Source: Desulfocapsa sp. (GTDB lineage: Bacteria; Desulfobacterota; Desulfobulbia; Desulfobulbales; Desulfocapsaceae). Taken from it: 64,000 nucleotides of DNA. The notes beneath the pieces are model-generated. The model made no database searches, was not told where the DNA came from, and saw only the letters and a list, made by a program, of their open reading frames with translations. Made by a program: the position numbers and the translations under genes. Numbering within the stretch: the stretch's first letter is position 1; the number at the start of each line of letters is the position of its first letter. Shown here in pieces: positions 51,921 through 58,830 of the stretch. The DNA lies in the NCBI GenBank assembly GCA_016765495.1, contig JAESPV010000096.1, positions 1 to 64,000 on the forward strand. The letters run 5' to 3'.

Positions 51921-52222
51921 ACTTTATCCTCTACCGTTGATTCACCGTATAATTCTTGGCGGGCTAAGATCATAGCGGCAAGGTTCAAAACGTCTACCAT
52001 ATCACCTTTATCAATATGATCCTTTAAACACTTAATTAAGTATTGATTACTACAGAGAGTTGCGTGATGCCATCTGCCCATACCTTCACCTCTCTTTTTA
52101 GCTAACTTGTTTAGCATAGCTTCTTTGGCTTGTTCAACCATAAGGTAATCTGCTATTTTATCTTCCCGCCTAACAAGATCTTGTATTCTAGGTATATTGC
52201 TCATTAGCGGTGTATAGGTCAT
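51917..52222 (-). CDS. Hypothetical phage protein
   Basis: 101 residues, helical, with a histidine pair (GRWHHATL). Starts one base inside the upstream stop. No family assigned. Confidence 0.55.
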   Translation of the reverse strand: MTYTPLMSNIPRIQDLVRREDKIADYLMVEQAKEAMLNKLAKKRGEGMGRWHHATLCSNQYLIKCLKDHIDKGDMVDVLNLAAMILARQELYGESTVEDKV

Positions 52223-52563
52223 TAGCGGTACTCCTTAGCTTTTTCCACAATAAAGACGGCACCAAAATTACACATAACCAAGTAATCGTGATCTGGTTTA
52301 CGGTATGGCTTCTTTTTAATAAAAGGATCAAGGATTTCTATAAGCGCGTTAAGAGTTACCTCTTTAGTTTCAATCTCACCAACCTCTTTTAGCCAAACCT
52401 CTTTTGGACAGGCCGACATGTGTACATCCGCTACTGGGTTGAACCAATCTACCATTTGAAAGTTAGTGGGTATACCACCACCAAAACAGAATCCTTTTTT
52501 GAACTCATTAGGCACTTCGAATACCCTACAAAAGTTATTCCAACCATCTACTTCATATTTCAT
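52222..52563 (-). CDS. Hypothetical protein
   Basis: 113 residues, with cysteines in the N-terminal half (FCRVF, GFCFGGG, SACPKE). Overlaps the regulator gene by 11 bases. Unknown. Confidence 0.55.
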   Translation of the reverse strand: MKYEVDGWNNFCRVFEVPNEFKKGFCFGGGIPTNFQMVDWFNPVADVHMSACPKEVWLKEVGEIETKEVTLNALIEILDPFIKKKPYRKPDHDYLVMCNFGAVFIVEKAKEYR

Positions 52564-52855
52564 TTTTCTTTTTCCTTTTTCTTAATTGACTTGCTATGGC
52601 ACCTACGGTACCGACCTGTAAACAAAATTTATCGGCTATGTCCTGTGGCGACATTGACTTGTCCCCATCTAACCAAGCCTGAACATATGGTCTGGCATCT
52701 GCGGTTCTACTTACTCTTTTTACTTTAAGTTTACGCCCTAGTAATTTTTCATACTTACACTTCCAATGGCTATTATTAGCTTGTAGCAACCGAACTTTCT
52801 TTTTCAGTTCAGCTATCTTAGTTTGATAATGATGGTACAGCTGGAGGTCGTTCAT
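52553..52855 (-). CDS. Coiled-coil plus helix-turn-helix regulator
   Basis: 100 residues. N-terminal leucine/lysine coiled coil (KIAELKKKVRLLQANN) and C-terminal HTH (SPQDIADKFCLQVGTVGAIA). Looks like a small dimeric DNA-binding protein. Its target is unknown. Confidence 0.55.
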   Translation of the reverse strand: MNDLQLYHHYQTKIAELKKKVRLLQANNSHWKCKYEKLLGRKLKVKRVSRTADARPYVQAWLDGDKSMSPQDIADKFCLQVGTVGAIASQLRKRKKKNEI

Positions 52856-52863
52856 TCTTCACT

Positions 52864-52900
52864 CAATAGCGCCACCTTTAGTCGGCGGCGCAATATTAGC
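52864..52900. repeat. GC-rich stem-loop
   Basis: GCGCCACC and GGCGGCGC form an 8-bp stem (one G-T pair) with a 7-base loop in the gap before the regulator. No U-tract follows on either strand, so it may be an attenuator or a protein site. Confidence 0.35.
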
Positions 52901-52917
52901 GGTTAGCAGGAATTACC

Positions 52918-53139
52918 CTATAACAGTTTTAACAAGCTATTCAATCTATGGAGTTCATCGTTTTTAATCTCAAGCCTTATCGTTTTGTGGTAAGGGTGCT
53001 GCCTTATATTACTTTTAATAATCGTTTTGATTTCTCGTACAGCTTCGTTTAATTCACTGCTAACAACAGGCTTAATCGGACTTGCTACAATTGGTTTTTG
53101 CTTGGTTTCTACAGTGCCGCTAATATCTTGTAATTTCAT
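52918..53139 (-). CDS. Hypothetical protein
   Basis: 73 residues from ATG 53139, chosen for GGAG seven bases ahead; the ORF could be read from 53223. Charged, with a proline-rich linker. No family. Confidence 0.5.
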   Translation of the reverse strand: MKLQDISGTVETKQKPIVASPIKPVVSSELNEAVREIKTIIKSNIRQHPYHKTIRLEIKNDELHRLNSLLKLL

Positions 53140-53159
53140 TTTTAATCTCCGTGTTTTTA

Positions 53160-53515
53160 ATCCGCACTCACCGCTTAACGCAAAGGTTATATTGCCTTTA
53201 GGTTTGGCAGCCCTGCAATCCAATTCATAACTTCAAATAGAGTATCGAACTCCATGCTTGTGTAAAATTGAGCATCATTATTCGCTTCCCAAATATCATC
53301 TTCTGTGTCGTCGCTAAACTCTAGCAACCAACCGTTAGCTTTGCTTTCTGGCACAGGGCATCCGCGCTCATACTCAATATTGACGGCAGTGATCCCTTTA
53401 ACTTTTAATGCTTTTTCAATTTTTACTTTAGACATTTTAAAATCTCCAATTGGTGCATAGGCAAATATAACAACTTACATCAACGGAAAAATACTGTTCC
53501 GCTCGTTCCTCTCTA
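53160..53515. repeat. Cassette-like unit 1: gene between inverted flanks
   Basis: The gene at 53187-53435 is flanked by GGTTATATTGCC (53185-53196, overlapping its stop) and, inverted, GGCAAATATAAC (53460-53471). Outer sequence on both sides also matches unit 2 near 54010-54315 although the enclosed genes differ. See findings. Confidence 0.45.
53187..53435 (-). CDS. Hypothetical protein in repeat-flanked unit 1
   Basis: 82 residues, acidic, tryptophan-containing (GWLLEFSDDTEDDIWEANND). GGAGATTTTAAA precedes ATG. It ends in NLKAI with its stop inside the flanking repeat, just like the unit 2 gene. Confidence 0.6.
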   Translation of the reverse strand: MSKVKIEKALKVKGITAVNIEYERGCPVPESKANGWLLEFSDDTEDDIWEANNDAQFYTSMEFDTLFEVMNWIAGLPNLKAI

Positions 53516-53580
53516 CACAGCATTCTCCACCAGATTACCGTGAAAAACCTTTTATATCCTTTGTAGTGAGTTACGATCAT
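53437..53580 (-). CDS. Small ORF, low support
   Basis: 47 residues (MIVTHYKGYKRFFTVIWWRM...), cysteine- and tryptophan-rich. AAGGGTAACAAT precedes ATG. Part of it runs through the conserved flank of unit 1, so coding is doubtful. Confidence 0.35.
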   Translation of the reverse strand: MIVTHYKGYKRFFTVIWWRMLCREERAEQYFSVDVSCYICLCTNWRF

Positions 53581-53597
53581 ATTGTTACCCTTAAAGT

Positions 53598-53822
53598 TTA
53601 GTGTTTAGTGTTTAGTAATTCAAAGCTGCTAACAACAACTTCAAAATCCTGCTCTCTTGCGTGCCTATATCCAGTGTTAAAATCATCATAATCTGTGCTG
53701 TCTGGATCGTACGGGTTGCCGCCTAATTCAGTGAGCACTCCTGCTTCATACACCTTTGCACCAAACTCTCTCGCAGTTCCGTAAAGTATAGTTGTATTTC
53801 TAAATCCGTAAGAGTACTTCAT
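53598..53822 (-). CDS. Hypothetical protein
   Basis: 74 residues, aromatic and acidic (NPYDPDSTDYDDFNTGYRHA). Starts in the stop of the 30-residue ORF upstream (ATGA). No family. Confidence 0.55.
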   Translation of the reverse strand: MKYSYGFRNTTILYGTAREFGAKVYEAGVLTELGGNPYDPDSTDYDDFNTGYRHAREQDFEVVVSSFELLNTKH

Positions 53823-53911
53823 TCTTTGTCTCCATTAATAAGCGAACTAACAACATAAATAAATGGGACGCAAAACAGTTTGCTATTTTTAACTAATTTC
53901 AGTGTTTTCAT
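53819..53911 (-). CDS. 30-residue ORF
   Basis: MKTLKLVKNSKLFCVPFIYV..., a short basic then hydrophobic peptide overlapping the next gene by ATGA. Could be a leader or membrane peptide. Confidence 0.35.
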   Translation of the reverse strand: MKTLKLVKNSKLFCVPFIYVVSSLINGDKE

Positions 53912-53924
53912 TATCTTTATCTCT

Positions 53925-53999
53925 CTATTTAATATTGGCACTTGCTACATTTTGCTTTTCGTAATTTACTTCAAAAATACCATCGTCTTCGCTTATCAT
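53925..53999 (-). CDS. 24-residue ORF
   Basis: MISEDDGIFEVNYEKQNVAS..., preceded by GGAGTACAAAA. Only the ribosome site supports it. Confidence 0.3.
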   Translation of the reverse strand: MISEDDGIFEVNYEKQNVASANIK

Positions 54000-54009
54000 T
54001 TTTGTACTC

Positions 54010-54315
54010 CTAATTGATTTCCGCAAGCGCGGTTAGCCAAAGGGTTATATTGCACAAAATGGCTTTGGCTTTTGCATCCAGTGCGTTGCTTCAAATACCT
54101 TGCCATTACTTACTTTTTCAAAATAATCATGACACCCATCTTCGCGGTAAATGCACATTTCAACATCATCATCACAACAAGCAATAACTTCAAAATCTGC
54201 ATGTGGAAATTCATCATTTCTATCAATCCAATTCATTTTTAATTCTACCTTATGTGTATGCGCAAAATATAACAACAAAATCAACTTGACAAAATACGCT
54301 TGCCTCGTTATCGGT
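54010..54315. repeat. Cassette-like unit 2: gene between inverted flanks
   Basis: GGGTTATATTGCAC (54042-54055, overlapping the gene's stop) and inverted GCGCAAAATATAAC (54260-54273) surround the gene at 54045. The flanks align to unit 1 over about 30 bases on the left and about 55 on the right. Confidence 0.45.
54045..54236 (-). CDS. DUF551-like protein in repeat-flanked unit 2
   Basis: 63 residues. WIDRNDEFP near the start and ATHWMQKPKPF at the end are the marks of DUF551, a small family common in phages. Start ATG 54236 is preferred over the frame reaching 54284. AAGGTAGAATTAAA lies upstream. Confidence 0.65.
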   Translation of the reverse strand: MNWIDRNDEFPHADFEVIACCDDDVEMCIYREDGCHDYFEKVSNGKVFEATHWMQKPKPFCAI

Positions 54316-54490
54316 TTTGTGTGTTAATCGCTATTGATTTTATATCATCTTTATTTATGATGTACCTTTCACATAAATAATTTTCTATCATGGTTGTTGC
54401 AACGCTAAGACTTTCCGCTTGTACTTCACCTTCAGAAGTTCCGCTACCTTGATCAAACTCAAATTCAGCTTTATACATGTAGCTAATCAT
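54308..54490 (-). CDS. Hypothetical protein
   Basis: 60 residues from ATG 54490 (GGGGAAAGAAA upstream). Beta-strand then helix (YKAEFEFDQGSGTSEGEVQA); resembles small phage proteins with a single beta-sheet domain. Unknown. Confidence 0.5.
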   Translation of the reverse strand: MISYMYKAEFEFDQGSGTSEGEVQAESLSVATTMIENYLCERYIINKDDIKSIAINTQNR

Positions 54491-54542
54491 TTTCTTTCCC
54501 CAGCATCCTGTACTCGAGATACTGCTCCATATCCCAAAGATC

Positions 54543-54707
54543 TCATAACTTATAATAAGTACCAATACGAATTACTTCAATTGGGCGCCAACCTCTGACG
54601 TCATCTATTTTAGTAACGCATTTGAATTTTTTCTGATCTGGTTGGTGTACCCAATGACGCATGAAGTCATCGAACTGCCTACGGGAACCTGCAATCACGG
54701 CAATCAT
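54543..54707 (-). CDS. Small basic hypothetical protein
   Basis: 54 residues (MIAVIAGSRRQFDDFMRHW...). GGAGTAACTT precedes ATG. No family recognised, though SRRQFDDF is seen in small phage proteins. Confidence 0.6.
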   Translation of the reverse strand: MIAVIAGSRRQFDDFMRHWVHQPDQKKFKCVTKIDDVRGWRPIEVIRIGTYYKL

Positions 54708-54710
54708 AAG

Positions 54711-55205
54711 TTACTCCGTAATTTGATTCAAAGGCATAGTACCTTCTTCAGGATACTCTAACGAAAAGATACCTAAACCGTGGTAAATCTTCTCTGGGTC
54801 ATTTTCATCAAGCTGCACTGAAGTATTTGATTGGATAACATACTCCACTTCCATTTCTTCTTTATCGAAACCATGATCTTCTGGTTTAATAGACATTCCA
54901 GCAAAGGAGCACATATCAACCATATTCTGTTGAGTAACCACAATTGATTGGTTCTGATTAACTTCTTCAACTGCCATTCGAACGTGATTATTAATACGGA
55001 GTTGGATTTTACTGACGAGGTCTGCAATCACTTTTTCAGTAAGGATAGGATTATGGTTACTCATACCTAAAGTGGTCATAACCATATCTTCAATTGTTTC
55101 TTCCATTTCTTTATACCTCTTTATTACTTCAGGGTGGGTAAGCATAGTTGCATGCATCTCGTCAGGCATTTGCAACACTAAATTTTTATGGGTAATAGTT
55201 TTCAT
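54711..55205 (-). CDS. Hypothetical protein, possibly leaderless
   Basis: 164 residues from ATG 55205; the longer reading uses a TTG and is unlikely. Helical and acidic with a methionine-rich region. TATAAT lies 6 bases before the ATG, so its transcript may lack a leader. Function unknown. Confidence 0.55.
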   Translation of the reverse strand: MKTITHKNLVLQMPDEMHATMLTHPEVIKRYKEMEETIEDMVMTTLGMSNHNPILTEKVIADLVSKIQLRINNHVRMAVEEVNQNQSIVVTQQNMVDMCSFAGMSIKPEDHGFDKEEMEVEYVIQSNTSVQLDENDPEKIYHGLGIFSLEYPEEGTMPLNQITE

Positions 55206-55211
55206 TTGATA

Positions 55212-55241
55212 ATTATAAAGCAGAGTGAGGGATAGGTCCAA
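55212..55241 (-). promoter_or_regulatory. Candidate promoter, leaderless mRNA
   Basis: TTGGAC (55241-55236), 18-base spacer and TATAAT (55217-55212), with ATG starting 6 bases later. Confidence 0.4.
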
Positions 55242-55256
55242 GACTAAAATAATATA

Positions 55257-55739
55257 TCAAGTTGGTGCCTTAGTCCATTTTTTATGGAACTTAGCTTTAC
55301 CTGAGTGAACAGAACTCATATGACCTGCTCTAAGATTATTTGTTCTACAGAATTCTCTTAGGTTATAAATAGAAACAGTAAACCCTTGTGGATTAATAAA
55401 TACGTAACTCTTAGGTTTAGTACCTTTAATATTTTCCTTACTACTAGCAAACTTGCAGGTATCAGGACTGTAAATTTTATTGCCAGGAATTCGCAAGTCT
55501 TTATCTAAATGGTAACCCTCAACGTAATTCTCTTCGTACCATTTAGCAAAGATTTGGTAGTTATGCCATTCCACACAAACAGAACATCCTTTATAGGTCG
55601 GTTGCCTTTCCTGAACTTTCTTATTATAACAACGGGCGATCATTCCAGTCCATGCTCTATGGGATCTAGTCTTTCTAGGATAAGGACCTACTCCAAGGAA
55701 CCCAATACCATTAACTGTTTTTCGATTAGTATTTAACAT
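55257..55739 (-). CDS. Homing endonuclease-like protein
   Basis: 160 residues matching a phage family recognised by HRAWTGMIARCYNKKV, CSVCVEWHNYQIFAKWYEEN, LDKDLRIPGNKIYSPDTC and a C-terminal DNA-binding-like end (LREFCRTNNL). Related proteins are annotated as HNH or AP2-type homing endonucleases. Its lone position next to AT-rich DNA fits a selfish element. Confidence 0.6.
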   Translation of the reverse strand: MLNTNRKTVNGIGFLGVGPYPRKTRSHRAWTGMIARCYNKKVQERQPTYKGCSVCVEWHNYQIFAKWYEENYVEGYHLDKDLRIPGNKIYSPDTCKFASSKENIKGTKPKSYVFINPQGFTVSIYNLREFCRTNNLRAGHMSSVHSGKAKFHKKWTKAPT

Positions 55740-55917
55740 TTAGATTTTTCCTATATGGGATAGATAGGATTATTTTAACAAAAAAATTTTAGCTGGTCCA
55801 GTATTATATAGAGGAAGAAAAAATTTTATTCCGAAAAAATATAGGGGCGGAAAAAGTTATAGGGGTGAAATGAAAAATGTGAGATCGATAAAGGTAGCCC
55901 GAAGGTGACGCTTGAGC

Positions 55918-55969
55918 CTTAGTCCGTTTGAGAATATCAAACTCCAAAGCTATTCGAAAAGGGACTAAG
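55918..55969. ncRNA. Stem-loop RNA candidate
   Basis: CTTAGTCC (55918-55925) pairs with GGACTAAG (55962-55969); inside, GTTTGA/TCAAAC forms a six-pair hairpin. The surrounding sequence is less AT-rich. tRNA-like but too short. Direction unknown. Confidence 0.35.
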
Positions 55970-55994
55970 AGAAATCAATAGTCCATTTAGCTAT

Positions 55995-56215
55995 AAGCTT
56001 ATTCATTTATGTTATATATAATTTAATATTCATTTATGTTCTATGTATATGCCCTTGGGGTATATAGCTCATAGTCCCATATGTTGTATTGATATTCATT
56101 TTGCTTATAAGGGCTATAGTCCCAAGTGTTATATTCATATACTTATATGGAATATAGCCCTTATTCACTTTACTTCTATGCTTATACTTATTTGTTATAT
56201 GAGCCCTTATAATCA
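55995..56215. repeat. Degenerate direct repeats
   Basis: ATTCATTTATGTT occurs at 56001 and 56028, followed by loose repeats with ATAGTCCCA and ATATAGCCCTTAT. Low-complexity, of the kind seen at origins and control regions. Confidence 0.4.
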
Positions 56216-56257
56216 AATCACTGGGCGGTGGTCTTATAATGACTATAAAGGGGCAAA

Positions 56258-56286
56258 TAAAAAGGGCTTGTATAAGCCCCCTTTTT
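56258..56286 (-). terminator. Bidirectional rho-independent terminator
   Basis: GGGCTT (56264-56269) and AAGCCC (56274-56279) pair through a 4-base loop, with T-runs on both sides. It ends the minus transcript from 56386. Confidence 0.75.
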
Positions 56287-56299
56287 ATACATTATATGC

Positions 56300-56386
56300 C
56301 TACCCCCATATATTCCGCTTAGTTCTAATAAGGAGGATTGATATAACAAACCCCGTAATGGTAACTATTACTATTAATAATAACAT
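56300..56386 (-). CDS. 28-residue membrane peptide
   Basis: MLLLIVIVTITGFVISILLI followed by RTKR..., one helix. AAGGGGAAAACAA precedes ATG, and a terminator follows. Small phage membrane peptides often act in inhibition or lysis timing. Confidence 0.45.
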   Translation of the reverse strand: MLLLIVIVTITGFVISILLIRTKRNIWG

Positions 56387-56454
56387 TTGTTTTCCCCTTA
56401 AGTAACTTTACCCCTTTATTATGGGGCATAAATAATCAATCATCCAATACCGGT

Positions 56455-56628
56455 TTAATCTAATAATTCAATTTCTAATTCCGGTTTTAAATATATGGTT
56501 GGTATATCCCCAACGAAATCGATATGTAATGAACCATCCTCGGGATCAATTGTTACATCGGCAATTTCGCTTTCGCCCAACGTTTGAAATATTTTTGTTA
56601 AATCTTTTACTTTTAATTTGGTACCCAT
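56455..56628 (-). CDS. Small acidic hypothetical protein
   Basis: 57 residues (MGTKLKVKDLTKIFQTLG...). AAGGATGAATTGAA precedes ATG; the promoter at 56667 faces it. Unknown function, first gene downstream of the control region. Confidence 0.6.
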   Translation of the reverse strand: MGTKLKVKDLTKIFQTLGESEIADVTIDPEDGSLHIDFVGDIPTIYLKPELEIELLD

Positions 56629-56666
56629 TTCAATTCATCCTTTATTTAATTTCTATATATATATAT

Positions 56667-56696
56667 ATTATAGGGTAAATAAGAACATTAATCCAA
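56667..56696 (-). promoter_or_regulatory. Candidate sigma70 promoter
   Basis: TTGGAT (56696-56691), 18-base spacer, TATAAT (56672-56667), followed by an AT-rich run. It serves the genes at 56455 and 56300. Confidence 0.5.
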
Positions 56697-56764
56697 TACT
56701 TAGTGGGACTATGATTAGATTAATTGGGTCTTGGATTATTTATTTTATTTATGTTATTCTAGAT

Positions 56765-56802
56765 GGTAACCATTGCTATTGGGTTTAATGGTAATGGTTA
56801 CC
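56765..56802. promoter_or_regulatory. Operator-like inverted repeat
   Basis: Perfect 10-base arms GGTAACCATT (56765-56774) and AATGGTTACC (56793-56802) separated by 18 bases. A single half-site-like AATGGTAAC also occurs at 56357-56365. Confidence 0.45.
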
Positions 56803-56844
56803 AAGTGGTATGTTTTACCAATAACCACAATACCACCCAAACAC

Positions 56845-56950
56845 AAATCTACCCTACAAAACGAAATCTACCCTAATACCAAATCGTCCGTTTTGAAATC
56901 GTCCTCATACAAAAAAGGACCAAGCGTCCCTTTTGTAAACTAAATCTGCC
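56845..56950. repeat. Iteron-like repeats, cluster 1
   Basis: AAATCTACCC at 56845 and 56864, AAATCGTCC at 56881 and 56896, AAATCTGCC at 56942, with a divergent AAGCGTCC at 56922. Same orientation, 15-20 bases apart. Candidate binding sites of an initiator or repressor. Confidence 0.55.
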
Positions 56951-56970
56951 TTATTCCAAAACCAAATCGA

Positions 56971-57312
56971 TTACTTAACATCGCCTCTTAATGCTTCTTT
57001 ATACTTTTGGTATTGGGTACGCGCCGTATAAAAGGTAACCCCAGCCTCTTCGGCCGCTTTTAAAACATCTTTTCTTTTGGCATCAACCCCCATTTTTTCC
57101 GCAATATCCCAAACTAACTTACAAGGGTTTTGGCAACTTGAACTATTTTCATATACCCGTTTGGTTTTTTTCTTTTCTTCTTCAACTAGAATAGCCGGTT
57201 CAAAACCCCACGCTTCACCAATAGGTACCACTTTTCCGGCTTCAAATACTTCTTTACCATAAGTTTTAATAATGGCTCTTTTTACACTACTTTTCGCTTT
57301 AAAAGTTTTCAT
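56971..57312 (-). CDS. RPKAGT-family paralogue next to the iterons
   Basis: 113 residues: basic N-terminus (MKTFKAKSSVKRAIIKTYG), then a C-terminal domain CKLVWDIAEKMG ... TARTQYQKYKEAL that is a divergent copy of the domain in the 3987 and 4648 genes. AAGGAATACAAAA precedes ATG. It lies between the two iteron clusters, which suggests it may bind them. Confidence 0.6.
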   Translation of the reverse strand: MKTFKAKSSVKRAIIKTYGKEVFEAGKVVPIGEAWGFEPAILVEEEKKKTKRVYENSSSCQNPCKLVWDIAEKMGVDAKRKDVLKAAEEAGVTFYTARTQYQKYKEALRGDVK

Positions 57313-57359
57313 TTTTGTATTCCTTAATTTAATGTTTATTTATTTAACTTTACCCCTTT

Positions 57360-57388
57360 ATTATAGAACAAGAGGTAAAATTAATCTA
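57360..57388 (-). promoter_or_regulatory. Weak candidate promoter
   Basis: TATAAT (57365-57360) with poor -35 TAGATT, 17-base spacer. The block TATAATAAAGGGG recurs near 62830-62843, and as ATAATAAAGGGG at 56412-56423, hinting at a shared signal. Confidence 0.35.
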
Positions 57389-57401
57389 CTCTTTTCTTAG
57401 T

Positions 57402-57641
57402 CTACTTTGGAATAGAGTCTATAATTCTTTCTTTGACAGTACTAATTACCATCGCCGTTATATAATCTCCATTTTCTACCTGTTGGGTTAAATACATATT
57501 ACACCATTCAATTTGACCTAAGGAATCCAATTCCTCGTCCAAAGTTGTCTCTTCCAATTCAGCCAAAAAATTTTCCTTTATATTATTAACCATAACTAAA
57601 TGGTCTTGTTTATACACTATTACAATATTTGATAATTTCAT
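57402..57641 (-). CDS. Small acidic hypothetical protein
   Basis: 79 residues, acidic in the middle (EELEETTLDEELDSLGQ style). Strong promoter directly upstream. Unknown; early, perhaps anti-host. Confidence 0.6.
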   Translation of the reverse strand: MKLSNIVIVYKQDHLVMVNNIKENFLAELEETTLDEELDSLGQIEWCNMYLTQQVENGDYITAMVISTVKERIIDSIPK

Positions 57642-57672
57642 TTTTATTTACCCGTTTAATTAATCTACCTTA

Positions 57673-57700
57673 ATTATAATTGAACCTAATGATTAATCAA
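57673..57700 (-). promoter_or_regulatory. Sigma70 promoter
   Basis: TTGATT (57700-57695), 16-base spacer, TATAAT (57678-57673). Faces the 57641 gene. Confidence 0.65.
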
Positions 57701-57759
57701 ATACCATTTTGTTCTATCAACAAAGGGTTCTAATATGTTCTAGACTATCTTAAAAATGG

Positions 57760-57774
57760 GGGTAAAATTTACCC
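57760..57774. promoter_or_regulatory. Near-palindromic operator candidate
   Basis: GGGTAAA A TTTACCC: two 7-base arms with one central base. A second TTTACCC follows at 57793-57799. Confidence 0.4.
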
Positions 57775-57860
57775 TATATATAAAAGGCAAGAATTTACCC
57801 TTTTGATCATTCTACCTACCTAGTTTGATCCCCCTAGGCCTGGCCTGTTCATCCTATAAC

Positions 57861-57915
57861 AAATCGTCCTCTTTCAATAGCAAATCGTCCGTTTTTAACC
57901 GCAAACAAATCGTCC
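57861..57915. repeat. Iteron-like repeats, cluster 2
   Basis: Three exact AAATCGTCC copies at 57861, 57882 and 57907, same orientation, 21 and 25 bases apart. The same nonamer occurs twice in cluster 1. Confidence 0.6.
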
Positions 57916-57959
57916 CCCACTATAATGTCTGGGACATGTGTTCATCTATTTTGAAGAGG

Positions 57960-58060
57960 AGGCGCTGCAAAATTACTCACTTTCGCCCTTTTCACTCTAA
58001 TCACTTCACTCTACTTATCCTTACTCTTATCACCCTTATCACTGGTCTAACCACAATTTA
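57960..58060. repeat. Pyrimidine-rich degenerate repeat
   Basis: The plus strand has repeated CACTCTAAT / CTTATCACC-like units and little G; the minus strand reads GTGATAAGAGT-like units. Strong strand skew. Confidence 0.4.
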
Positions 58061-58183
58061 ACGCTTTACAAAAACTTTAACCCAATTCACTACCCCAATA
58101 CTACTTCCCTCGCTTCGTATAACATATCCCCACTAAATGACTAACCCACTATCAATAGCATGGGGACACCCAACCTTTTTACC

Positions 58184-58624
58184 CTACCTACTTTCAACCC
58201 CACCTCTTTCCAATACCATTATCATCTTAACTTCAAAGTATACTAAAAACGCTTCTAACGATATTTCGACCTTTGTCTTGACTCTTTTACCATCACAATC
58301 CAAATACCCAAACATTTGTATCTTCCACTTCTTATGATTTTGCTTATAAATTAGCACTGGAACCTGCTCCATGGAGGCCTGTCTAACCGTCTGCTTCCAC
58401 CAACTATTTATATTGAGATTCTCTTGCCTCTTTACTTCCAAGGCTAACCAATCAATCCCATCAATATCATAACCACCTAAAGCTGACTGATTCTTATTGC
58501 GGAATAACTTCACTGGTTCCAAGCCCCGTGCTTCAAATACTTTATCTACTATTGGTTGGAGTAACCTTACTACTTCCTGCTCTCCTCTCTTACCCTTCGA
58601 ACAAGCGAACTTACCTGTACTCAT
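58184..58624 (-). CDS. PD-(D/E)XK endonuclease, Holliday-junction-resolvase-like
   Basis: 146 residues from ATG 58624, which overlaps the upstream stop (TAATG). KGKRGEQEVVRLL, LFRNKNQSALGGYDIDG, LALEVKRQENLN and WWKQTVRQAS show the E ... D ... ExK core of a resolvase-type nuclease. A C-terminal strand-rich part follows. Probably resolves recombination intermediates or restarts forks. Confidence 0.75.
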   Translation of the reverse strand: MSTGKFACSKGKRGEQEVVRLLQPIVDKVFEARGLEPVKLFRNKNQSALGGYDIDGIDWLALEVKRQENLNINSWWKQTVRQASMEQVPVLIYKQNHKKWKIQMFGYLDCDGKRVKTKVEISLEAFLVYFEVKMIMVLERGGVESR

Positions 58625-58830
58625 TACAACTCCTCCCCTAACAACCAATCTTTAAATTCAGAACTAATACTATCATGAGCTAACATATCCATCTTCAAGG
58701 AAGTATTAATCCAACTAGCGTCCTTCAATAACTTAACCTGAGTAACTATCTTAACTTCTATATCATACACATGTTCCATTGCTAATACTAAATGCGAGGT
58801 TGGTCTTCTCTTAAATACTTTCTTACTCAT
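58624..58830 (-). CDS. Hypothetical protein
   Basis: 68 residues, basic start (MSKKVFKRRPTSH), AGGAGAAATGT before ATG. Coupled to the nuclease. No family. Confidence 0.55.
   Translation of the reverse strand: MSKKVFKRRPTSHLVLAMEHVYDIEVKIVTQVKLLKDASWINTSLKMDMLAHDSISSEFKDWLLGEEL

Larger units (their letters stand above)
55740..56299. other. AT-rich non-coding stretch
   Basis: No convincing ORF on either strand. It holds a folded element (55918-55969), degenerate repeats (55995-56215) and a terminator (56258-56286). The short ORFs here are repetitive in a way typical of non-coding DNA. Confidence 0.6.
57642..58183. other. Non-coding control region
   Basis: About 540 bases without a supported gene. 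Contains a promoter (57673-57700), a 15-base near-palindrome (57760), three AAATCGTCC repeats (57861-57915) and a pyrimidine-rich repeat stretch (57960-58060). Confidence 0.65.

Noticed and set aside
53160-54315. True integron cassette array
   Set aside because: No integrase and the flanks do not clearly show GTTRRRY/RYYYAAC cores; kept only as a cassette-like observation.
55918-55969. tRNA gene
   Set aside because: A five-pair arm with 7-base loop and ATTCGAA look tRNA-like, but there is no D-arm, no T33 and the total length is only about 52 bases.
56034-56216. Short ORFs in the AT-rich repeat zone
   Set aside because: Composition follows the DNA repeats, not protein-like; no start signals.
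56845-57915. CRISPR array
   Set aside because: Repeats are only nine bases long with irregular short spacing; no Cas genes.
57825-58061. A plus-strand 78-codon ORF in the control region
   Set aside because: It crosses the iterons and the pyrimidine repeat, has no ribosome site and reads as low-complexity.
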